From: Firmicutes bacterium UBA1440
Lineage (GTDB): Bacteria; Bacillota; Clostridia; Peptostreptococcales; Anaerovoracaceae
Length of the DNA: 7,528 nucleotides
Direction of reading: 5' to 3'
Assembly: GCA_002329565.1 (NCBI GenBank)
Contig: DCTM01000030.1
Location: forward strand, 1-7,528
A program made the position numbers and the translations under genes. Shown here one piece after another: positions 1 through 5,975 of the stretch (position 1 is its first letter; every line of letters starts with the position of its first letter). A model generated the notes under the pieces. It worked only from the letters and a program-made list of their open reading frames with translations. It searched no databases and had not been told where the DNA came from.

Positions 1-1661
1 TCTATAATTTTATCCTTGAGGGCGATAATCTGCATTCCCTCCGGCTGTTGGAAAAGACCCATAAAGGTTGTGTTGACATTATTTATATTGACCCACCGTA
101 TAACACATTAAAAAGCGGTTTTACCTACAACGATGTGATGGTTGATATGACAGATGGGTATCGTCACAGTAAATGGCTTTCCTTTATGGAAACACGGCTC
201 CATATAGCAAAACATCTATTATCCTCAAAGGGCGTTATTTTCATTTCCATAGATAACTCTGAGCTGTATAATTTGAAGCTTCTTTGCGATTCAATTTTCG
301 GAGAGGAAAATTTCGTCGGTAATATCGTTTGGCGCACTACCACAGATAATAATGTTACTCAAATCACCACAGAGCATGAGTATATTATCTGCTATGCTCT
401 AAATAAAAACAATCTGGAGAAATGGACATCACGCTCTCCTGTTGTTGACATTATTCAGGAGAAGTATGAAGAATTGCGGTCAACTTATGGCGAAGACAAT
501 GCAAAGATTCAATTAGAATTGCGACTTTGGATAAAGAAAAATCAAACAATGCTAAAAGGATTCGCTCATTACGATAATGTTGACAATAAGGGTGTTTTTC
601 ATGACGGTGATATTGCCAATACCGTGCAAGGCGGATACAGATATGAAGTGATTCACCCTCGCACAGGACGCCCTTGCAAAATACCTGAAAAAGGCTTCCG
701 TTTCTCCGAAGAAACCATGCGTTCTATGTTAGAAAATGATGATGTAATGTTTGGTGATGATGAAACCACACTTATTAAACCCAAAATTAGGCTTGTGGAT
801 AACAAATCGACATTGAGGGCCTATTATTATGAAGATAATAGGTCTGCAACGAAATCGCTGGAAATGATCTTTAACGAGAAGAGCCGATTTAGTAATCCAA
901 AATCTGTTAATCTATTAAAAATGCTATTTAGTTATGCTGGCGGCAAAGACGCTGTGATTCTGGACTTCTTTGCCGGGTCTGGCAGCACAGGTGAGGCCGT
1001 ATTACAGATGAACAAAGAAGACGGTGGAAAACGCAAGTTTATTCTGTGTACCAACAATGAGGTTTCTGCACTTAACACAATTCGATACCTCCATGCAAAA
1101 GGGCATATGCTGGACTATAGCCCTGGTGAAAGAATAAGCCATTCCACCATTTGGGGTAAAATCGAAAAATATTTTACAGATAAGGCGCAGACCTTTAAAG
1201 ATTTGTTTGAGTCGGAATACGGAAAGAGCCAGCATATGGAATATGGTATTTGTAGATTTGTCACATTCCCAAGACTCAAAACTATTATTACAGGGAATCG
1301 TGATGATGGCAGTGAATATTCAGCGGGTATCCCTGCTAACCTCAAATATTATCGTACCGATTTTGTATCCAAGGACGAGGAATATCTCACTGATGCACTT
1401 CTGGAGCATATTGCGGAAATGGTGCAGTTGGAACATGGCGTGAAAATCGATGGCAACAAATATCTCATGATTCTGGATGATGACCAAGCGGATGAGGTAT
1501 TGGCGCATTGGGAGGACTATCCGGATATCCAGGTATTGTATGTGTCCCGGAATGTGCTGTTCACCACGGAGCAAAACGCTCTGCTGGCGAATACGGAAAT
1601 CCATATTATCCCGGACTACTACTTTAATTTTGAACTGAAGGAGGCGGGTGAAACATGGTAA
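1..1661 (+). CDS. mod: Type III restriction-modification system methyltransferase subunit Mod, 5' end outside window
   Basis: Predicted N6-adenine DNA methyltransferase and specificity subunit of a Type III R-M system. It transfers a methyl group from S-adenosylmethionine to adenine in a short asymmetric site and supplies target recognition to Res. The frame is open to the left edge (first full codon at 3), and an EGDN-HSLRLL stretch typical of Mod precedes the catalytic DPPY motif (nt 90-101). A TTG at 48 is internal and not the start. The motif order is that of a beta-class enzyme: DPPY, then a long variable region (about nt 345-880) expected to hold the target recognition domain, then FSNPKSV (nt 888-908), then the SAM-binding DFFAGSGSTG (nt 963-992). 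About 553 codons are visible against roughly 640 for known Mod proteins, so perhaps 70-100 N-terminal residues are missing. The stop overlaps the res start by 7 nt. The middle is clearly more AT-rich than the 3' end. The exact recognition site cannot be inferred. Confidence 0.93.
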   Translation, partial: YNFILEGDNLHSLRLLEKTHKGCVDIIYIDPPYNTLKSGFTYNDVMVDMTDGYRHSKWLSFMETRLHIAKHLLSSKGVIFISIDNSELYNLKLLCDSIFGEENFVGNIVWRTTTDNNVTQITTEHEYIICYALNKNNLEKWTSRSPVVDIIQEKYEELRSTYGEDNAKIQLELRLWIKKNQTMLKGFAHYDNVDNKGVFHDGDIANTVQGGYRYEVIHPRTGRPCKIPEKGFRFSEETMRSMLENDDVMFGDDETTLIKPKIRLVDNKSTLRAYYYEDNRSATKSLEMIFNEKSRFSNPKSVNLLKMLFSYAGGKDAVILDFFAGSGSTGEAVLQMNKEDGGKRKFILCTNNEVSALNTIRYLHAKGHMLDYSPGERISHSTIWGKIEKYFTDKAQTFKDLFESEYGKSQHMEYGICRFVTFPRLKTIITGNRDDGSEYSAGIPANLKYYRTDFVSKDEEYLTDALLEHIAEMVQLEHGVKIDGNKYLMILDDDQADEVLAHWEDYPDIQVLYVSRNVLFTTEQNALLANTEIHIIPDYYFNFELKEAGETW

Positions 1662-3865
1662 ACGGCATTGCTATTGACCTTTTTGAATTCCAAGAAAAGG
1701 CTGTTCTTAAATTGCTCGACATCGTTTCCGACAGCCGCAGCAAACAGACTGTGACGGTGAAATCACCCACAGGCTCCGGCAAGACCATTATGCTGATTGA
1801 TTTTATCGAGGAATACCTCACAAAAATCAGCAGTCGCACCGCATTCATCTGGCTGTGTCCCGGCAAAGGTGATCTGGAAGAACAGAGCCGCCAGAAGATG
1901 CGTAAATTTGCACCGCACCGCCGTACACAGAATTTGTTTGATGCCCTCACAGCCGGATTCGATGCCGAAAGCACCACTTTCATCAATTGGGAATTGGTGA
2001 CCAAGAAAGGCAACACCGCTATCCGTGACAGTGAGCGCAAGAACCTCTTTGACCGCATTGCTGATGCCCATCGTGCCGGTATCGAATTTATCATAATCAT
2101 CGATGAGGAGCATTCCAACAATACGGCAAAGGCGAAATCCATCATTGATGCGTTCTCCGCCCGGAATATTATCCGTGTCAGCGCTACCGCTGTGGAGAAT
2201 AAGCGGTATGAATATTATGAAATTGACGAGGTCGATGTTATCGGCGCAGGTCTTATCACCAAGGCACTCTATGTGAATGAGGGTGTTGAGGATGGCATGG
2301 AGATTGCCGATGACTACGATTCTCTGCTCACACTGGCGGATAACAAGCGTAAGGCCATCGTTGCCCGCTATCGTGAACTCGGCAAGGGCATCCGTCCTCT
2401 CGTTCTCATCCAGTTCCCCAACGGACAGCCGGAGACCATCCGTGCCGTTGAGCGCAAATTGGAAAGCATGGGCTATACCTATGATAATGGTATGGTCAGT
2501 ATTTGGATGAGCGAGGACAAGCGTGACCTTCCGGATAACCTTACTGAAAACGATGCTACGCCGGTATTCCTGCTTATGAAACAGGCTATCAGCACCGGCT
2601 GGGACTGTCCTCGTGCAAAAATTCTCGTTAAACTGCGTGAAGGCATGAGTGAAAGTTTTGAAATCCAGACCATAGGTCGTATTCGCCGTATGCCGGAGGC
2701 TAAACACTATGAGGATGACCTTTTGGATTTCTGCTATGTTTACACATTCGATGAAAAATATAAAGCCGGTCTGCTCTCCGAAGTAGACAAGGCATATGAG
2801 ACACGCAGACTCTTCCTCAAGGATAAATGTAAGACCTTCACTCTGGAAAAGCAAATCCGCGATATGGATTTTGATGGTCTGGGAGAGCGTGAGGTACTGG
2901 TTAAGATTCACGAGGCTATGGTCAAGAAATACGGTCTCGGTAGCGATAAGAAAATGAATAAAATGCTTCTTACCGATGCAGGGTATGTTTTTGGTGACAG
3001 CATCCACGGACAAGCTCTGCAGGGTCAGTTCATCCGCACCTCTTCTATCGCGAACAGTGAAAATTATATTACCACGCATAAGCGTGTGGATACCCACAAG
3101 CACGGCATTTACCTCATGCACAGCGTAGATGCGATAAAATCTTCCATCGGTATGGCACAGAATAAGGTCAAGACCATTTTGGAACGTCTTTTCCGTAAGG
3201 GTGGAAATCCGACCAAAAAACTAATTGCACTGGAAACAGCAGAATTCTATGCTTTTGTTATCAATAATCAGCACAAGCTGAAAGAGGAATTCCGGGATGT
3301 TACGGCACAGATGGCACAGCAGATGAGTTTGATGCTTCATCCGAAGACCAGTACATTCCGCATTCCAGAGCAGGACTTTTTCAAATACGATCCGGGCGTT
3401 AAAAGTGAGGTGGAATACCTCTCCAACGCCTATCACGAATATACTTCTGGCTTTGCTACCAGTCTTGTCCGTAGTACCTGTGAAATGCTGTTTGAGCAGT
3501 ATTGCGAAAAGCGTGATGATATTGAGTGGGTATACAAGAATGGTGATACGGGTCAGCAGTACTTCTCCATCGTATATGTGGATGGCATCCAAAAACAGTG
3601 GCTGTTCTATGCCGACTACATCGTAATGAAGAAGGATGGCACTGTTTGGGTCATCGAAACCAAAGGTGGCGAAAGCAAAGGCCAAGACAAAAATATAGAC
3701 CGCCAGATAGAAAACAAATTCAATGCATTCAAAGCCTACGCAGCGCAGCACGGCTTGCATTGGGGATTTGTGCGAGATAAGGATAACAGCCTGTACATTA
3801 ACAATACCGAATTTGCTATCGATATGGCAGACGAGCATTGGCAGGATATAGCCACAGTATTCTAA
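1655..3865 (+). CDS. res: Type III restriction endonuclease subunit Res (SF2 helicase plus PD-ExK nuclease)
   Basis: Predicted restriction subunit that, with Mod, translocates or slides on DNA using ATP and cuts unmethylated DNA. A Q-like FQ lies at residues 12-13, Walker A SPTGSGKT at 37-44, the DEEH box (motif II) at 150-153, SAT (motif III) at 176-178 and QTIGRIRR (motif VI) at 338-345, so the SF2 helicase core is complete. Near the C-terminus D654, then E668-T-K670, fit the D-(E)xK nuclease site of Type III Res proteins. The ATG overlaps the mod stop by 7 nt and is preceded by AAGGAGG at 1638-1644, so the two are translationally coupled. At 736 codons it is shorter than enterobacterial EcoP15I-type Res (about 970), but every key motif is present and no frame disruption is visible. 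It may be a compact family variant rather than a decayed one. Long ORFs antisense to it are taken as shadows. Confidence 0.93.
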   Translation: MVNGIAIDLFEFQEKAVLKLLDIVSDSRSKQTVTVKSPTGSGKTIMLIDFIEEYLTKISSRTAFIWLCPGKGDLEEQSRQKMRKFAPHRRTQNLFDALTAGFDAESTTFINWELVTKKGNTAIRDSERKNLFDRIADAHRAGIEFIIIIDEEHSNNTAKAKSIIDAFSARNIIRVSATAVENKRYEYYEIDEVDVIGAGLITKALYVNEGVEDGMEIADDYDSLLTLADNKRKAIVARYRELGKGIRPLVLIQFPNGQPETIRAVERKLESMGYTYDNGMVSIWMSEDKRDLPDNLTENDATPVFLLMKQAISTGWDCPRAKILVKLREGMSESFEIQTIGRIRRMPEAKHYEDDLLDFCYVYTFDEKYKAGLLSEVDKAYETRRLFLKDKCKTFTLEKQIRDMDFDGLGEREVLVKIHEAMVKKYGLGSDKKMNKMLLTDAGYVFGDSIHGQALQGQFIRTSSIANSENYITTHKRVDTHKHGIYLMHSVDAIKSSIGMAQNKVKTILERLFRKGGNPTKKLIALETAEFYAFVINNQHKLKEEFRDVTAQMAQQMSLMLHPKTSTFRIPEQDFFKYDPGVKSEVEYLSNAYHEYTSGFATSLVRSTCEMLFEQYCEKRDDIEWVYKNGDTGQQYFSIVYVDGIQKQWLFYADYIVMKKDGTVWVIETKGGESKGQDKNIDRQIENKFNAFKAYAAQHGLHWGFVRDKDNSLYINNTEFAIDMADEHWQDIATVF

Positions 3866-3881
3866 TTTCTATCAGCGCACA

Positions 3882-3922
3882 AGACCACACTGGGGATTCC
3901 CCTCGGTGTGGTCTATTTTTTT
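3882..3922 (+). terminator. Rho-independent terminator after mod-res
   Basis: Bases 3882-3895 pair with 3901-3914 as a 14-bp stem with two G-U wobbles and a 5-nt loop. The outer nine pairs, AGACCACAC with GTGTGGTCT, are perfect. Seven T residues (3916-3922) follow one base after the stem. The hairpin starts 17 nt after the res stop, so it should end the mod-res transcript and separate it from the recombinase. The same 9-bp stem recurs in the hairpin at 5688-5731. Confidence 0.9.
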
Positions 3923-3936
3923 GCCCGGAGACCGGA

Positions 3937-3947
3937 AAGGAGGTGAT
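3937..3947 (+). promoter_or_regulatory. Perfect extended Shine-Dalgarno sequence upstream of the recombinase
   Basis: AAGGAGGTGAT is fully complementary to the usual 3' end of bacterial 16S rRNA. It lies 48 nt before the recombinase ATG at 3996, too far to serve it directly. The best-spaced start is GTG at 3953, nine bases after GGAGG, which opens a 35-codon frame. A second site, AAGGAGG at 3973-3979, lies 16 nt before the recombinase ATG, also longer than ideal. No convincing promoter was seen between the terminator and this point. Confidence 0.6.
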
Positions 3948-3952
3948 GCCCG

Positions 3953-4060
3953 GTGTTTTCAATTTTAAACGGAAGGAGGTGTGGAAAAATCGTAGATGGC
4001 GAAGAAATTAGATGCAGAGCGTATCGAACAGGCCCGGCACAAAGGCGAAAAGACAAGTAG
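3953..4060 (+). CDS. Possible 35-codon leader ORF overlapping the recombinase start
   Basis: This frame opens with GTG nine bases after a perfect Shine-Dalgarno sequence and ends at TAG 4058-4060. The product would be small and basic (begins MFSILNGRRC, ends QRRKDK); I do not recognise it. It overlaps the first 65 nt of the recombinase frame if that gene starts at 3996, but would end 79 nt before the alternative recombinase ATG at 4140. It could be a real small protein, a leader that couples translation, or a remnant beside a strong ribosome binding site. An alternative ATG frame at 3946-4011 has its start only two bases from GGAGG and is less likely. Support is limited to the ribosome binding site. 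Confidence 0.25.
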   Translation: MFSILNGRRCGKIVDGEEIRCRAYRTGPAQRRKDK

Positions 4061-5225
4061 CCGCCGTGATGAGCAGAAACGGGAAATCCAAGATACCATA
4101 GCGAAAAATCGCAGCGGTCAGCGTAAGGGCCGTGTCATTATGCCGGAAAAGAAGATATACGCATATCAAGATGCACCCAAAGTGCGTGTAGCGGCATACT
4201 GCCGTGTCAGCACTGCTGAAGAGGCACAGGTGGGTAGTTTTGAAATGCAAGTACAGCATTTTCAGTCTGTTATAGATAATAATCCGAACTATGAACTGGT
4301 CAAAATCTATACGGACGAAGGCATAAGTGGCACTTCTGTCGGTAAGCGAAAAGGCTTTCAAGAGATGATCGAGGATGCCTGTGCCGGTAAAATCGACCTC
4401 ATTCTCACAAAGAGCATCAGCCGTTTTGGTCGCAACATTGTGGATATACTGACCACACTGCGCACACTGAGTGACCTAAATCCCCCGGTGGCGGTAAACT
4501 TTGAATCCGAGGGCATTAACACCAGTGATGGCAAAAACAAACTGGTCATTTCCATTCTGTCGGCTTTGGCTGAATTGGAGAGTCAGCAAAAAAGCATTGC
4601 AATCAAGGAAGGCATACGCTACCGAATGCAGGAGGGTCTGTACAAATTCTCTGTAAAGAATACTATCGGCTACTACCGAGATTATTCAGGCAGGGTCAAA
4701 ATCGAGCCTGCAGAGGCTGAAATTGTGCGGTATATTTTCGATAGTTTTACAGAGGGTGCTTCTCCAAAGGAAATTGCAGACTCTCTTACGGAGCAAGGGA
4801 TACGCTCTCCGAAAGGTATGGACTATTGGCGGCAGGCTACCATTCGTAATATTTTACGGAACGAGAAATACTGCGGCGATGTGCTATACCAAAAATCCTA
4901 TTCCAAGGACTACCTAACGCATAAATCGGTAAAAAACCGAGATGTGCTGCCACAGTGGTATTGGGAGAATGACCACCCCGCCATCATCAAACGTGAGCAA
5001 TGGAACAGAGTGCAGGAACTGCTTGATGCCGGAAACTGGCGTAAAAGCAGCAAGCCACTGGAGGCTATGAAGAAAAAGTTCACAGTGGCAAAGGTCAAAT
5101 CCGGCGTTCTGCGAGGGTATTTTCTCTTGGATATGATGTGGTCAAAAGAAGAACGAGACCAATTCATACAGATTATCAACAGTATAAACGAGCTTGACGA
5201 GGGTCAAGAAGAAAGGAACGAATAA
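3996..5225 (+). CDS. Serine site-specific recombinase (large serine recombinase type), lacking a zinc ribbon
   Basis: Predicted DNA integrase/excisionase or invertase that cuts both strands through a 5'-phosphoserine link. The resolvase domain spans about residues 63-210. It carries YCRVS with nucleophile Ser72, the DEGISGTS loop at 107-114, SRFGRN with Arg143 and Arg146, and an ALAELESQQ helix around 190-198. A Recombinase (DNA-binding) domain follows at about 222-342. Large serine recombinases usually continue with a Cys-rich zinc ribbon and coiled coil to about 500 residues or more. Here no CxxC pair follows and the protein ends with a 60-residue tail including GVLRGYFLLD. The first 60 residues form a highly charged, unusually long lead-in. 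The ATG at 3996 has AAGGAGG at 3973-3979, 16 nt away; ATG 4140 (Met49) is an alternative start. The stop lies 2 nt before the next gene. It probably moves the element carrying the R-M genes, although its truncated architecture leaves activity uncertain. Confidence 0.9.
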   Translation: MAKKLDAERIEQARHKGEKTSSRRDEQKREIQDTIAKNRSGQRKGRVIMPEKKIYAYQDAPKVRVAAYCRVSTAEEAQVGSFEMQVQHFQSVIDNNPNYELVKIYTDEGISGTSVGKRKGFQEMIEDACAGKIDLILTKSISRFGRNIVDILTTLRTLSDLNPPVAVNFESEGINTSDGKNKLVISILSALAELESQQKSIAIKEGIRYRMQEGLYKFSVKNTIGYYRDYSGRVKIEPAEAEIVRYIFDSFTEGASPKEIADSLTEQGIRSPKGMDYWRQATIRNILRNEKYCGDVLYQKSYSKDYLTHKSVKNRDVLPQWYWENDHPAIIKREQWNRVQELLDAGNWRKSSKPLEAMKKKFTVAKVKSGVLRGYFLLDMMWSKEERDQFIQIINSINELDEGQEERNE

Positions 5226-5227
5226 TT

Positions 5228-5650
5228 ATGGCTATCAATTTTTCTACTATCAACCTTGAGGTTATCGACATCAACACCAACGCCGCTCCTGACATTTTCA
5301 TCAACCAGAACGGCATCACTTTCAGCAAGCGTGTGCTTGAGGACTTGAACTATCCGCAGAATGTCCAGTATTGCGTGGACGCTGCCAACAAGGTCTTTGC
5401 TATCCGTGTGTGTAAGGGCAACGAGGCGAAGGCTACTCCGTTCTCCAAGCCGAAGGCTGAGCAGACCACCACATTGAGTTGCGGCAACAAGAATCTGCGT
5501 GATGTCATCGTTGCGATGATTCCCGGTTTCGATGCCAAGAAGCGTTACAAGGTGACCGGCGAATACGATGCCGAAAATCGTGTGATGTACTACGATATGG
5601 CCACAGCCGAGGAGTCCAATTTCCGCAACAATGTGGGAAAGGCTGAATAA
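5228..5650 (+). CDS. Small conserved-looking protein of unknown function, coupled to the recombinase
   Basis: A 140-codon gene starting 2 nt after the recombinase stop, with AAAGGA at 5212-5217 placed 10 nt before its ATG, so the two are almost certainly co-transcribed and coupled. I do not recognise an assigned function, but from memory similar small proteins often sit beside serine recombinases in Bacillota elements. There is no signal peptide or membrane segment. Residues 23-62 (INQNGITFSKRVLEDLNYP, then a YCVD turn and FAIRV strand) follow the strand-helix-strand-strand rhythm of AbrB/SpoVT swapped-hairpin DNA-binding domains. Residues 85-125 form a second predicted block ending in paired strands (YKVTGEYDAENRVMYYD). 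By position and shape it could be a DNA-binding accessory, for example a directionality factor or local repressor. That is inference only. Confidence 0.8.
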   Translation: MAINFSTINLEVIDINTNAAPDIFINQNGITFSKRVLEDLNYPQNVQYCVDAANKVFAIRVCKGNEAKATPFSKPKAEQTTTLSCGNKNLRDVIVAMIPGFDAKKRYKVTGEYDAENRVMYYDMATAEESNFRNNVGKAE

Positions 5651-5667
5651 GCGGTAATGGCATTTTT

Positions 5668-5685
5668 AGGAGGGTGGTGATATAG
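5668..5685 (+). other. Orphan ribosome binding site with no gene behind it
   Basis: AGGAGGG at 5668-5674 is followed by GTG GTG ATA TAG, so translation would stop after three codons, just before the 5688-5731 hairpin. It resembles the start of a gene whose body is missing, as if a downstream gene of the module had been lost. It may also be a chance purine run. Confidence 0.3.
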
Positions 5686-5687
5686 AA

Positions 5688-5731
5688 AAAGACCACACAG
5701 CAGACTATCAAAAGTCTGTTGTGTGGTCTTT
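5688..5731. terminator. Strong hairpin terminator closing the recombinase module
   Basis: AAAGACCACACAGCAGACT (5688-5706) pairs with 5713-5731 as a 19-bp stem with one G-U pair and a 6-nt loop (ATCAAA). On the + strand only a short T-rich run follows (TTTCTGTT). On the - strand the stem is followed by five T residues (complement of 5686-5690), which makes a better terminator for leftward transcripts. It probably acts in both directions, insulating the recombinase module from the LysR locus. It shares the AGACCACAC stem with the 3882-3922 terminator. Confidence 0.8.
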
Positions 5732-5733
5732 CT

Positions 5734-5975
5734 GTTGGCACCGCTTGAGGACGTCACTCAAAAATTACTGTTGTTTTCAATAATCCCTAAGTGAACGCTC
5801 CAAATGGACTGCTCTTTTGCTTTGTTTCACATGAGTGATTACACAAAATCAAGATATATGTTATTTGTCGATTTACGTTGTTTTTTGTCTAATTTTATTA
5901 TAAAATAAATTATTCCATAAGTAAAACAAGTATTTCAGTTTTTTACATGACACTTTCTTATATTTGGAGGTAACG
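5734..5975 (+). promoter_or_regulatory. AT-rich leader of the LysR-decarboxylase operon with possible promoter and operator
   Basis: No gene was found in this non-coding stretch. Its second half is extremely AT-rich (9 G/C in 5881-5940 by hand count). TATAAA at 5899-5904 could be a -10 element, with TTGTTT at 5878-5883 as a poorly spaced (15 bp) -35. The 13-nt dyad TTTTATTATAAAA (5893-5905) fits the T-N11-A pattern of LysR-type operators and overlaps that -10, as expected for autoregulation. In such AT-rich DNA both may be chance. The first half is of ordinary composition and probably includes the boundary of the integrated element. Confidence 0.35.

Larger units (their letters stand above)
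1..5733. mobile_element. Probable end portion of an integrative element carrying a Type III R-M system
   Basis: The R-M operon, the serine recombinase and its small partner are all co-directional. They stop at a strong hairpin, after which the content changes to metabolic and regulatory genes. Integrative elements often place the integrase at one end, next to the attachment site, and R-M operons are frequent cargo. No terminal repeat or attachment core could be identified, and the left part lies outside the window. The right limit is only an estimate between about 5651 and 5975. Confidence 0.35.

Noticed and set aside
48..50. TTG at 48 as the mod start
   Set aside because: The frame continues upstream to the edge with the conserved EGDN-HSLRLL sequence, so the true start is outside the window.
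1..1661. Simple-sequence repeats in mod for phase-variable switching, as in some Type III systems
   Set aside because: No long homopolymer or tetranucleotide tract is visible in this part; the missing 5' end could still carry one.
1763..3121. A 452-codon ORF on the - strand, antisense to res
   Set aside because: The product shows no recognisable motif, while the + strand frame holds every helicase motif. Such long antisense frames arise from codon bias.
3221..3838. A 205-codon ORF on the - strand, antisense to the res nuclease domain
   Set aside because: It is fully contained in res, lacks a ribosome binding site that I could see, and has no family features.
3946..4011. A 21-codon ATG frame after the perfect Shine-Dalgarno sequence
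   Set aside because: Its start lies only two bases after GGAGG, too close for normal initiation, and the product has no recognisable character.
5754..5838. Inverted 7-mers TCACTCA (5754-5760) and TGAGTGA (5832-5838) as element ends or attachment arms
   Set aside because: Seven bases over a 71-nt gap is close to chance, and nothing else about them fits a transposon end or serine recombinase site.
5964..5966. TTG at 5964 as the lysR start
   Set aside because: It overlaps the GGAGG ribosome binding site that serves ATG 5976, and LysR proteins usually begin just before the helix-turn-helix as ATG 5976 does.
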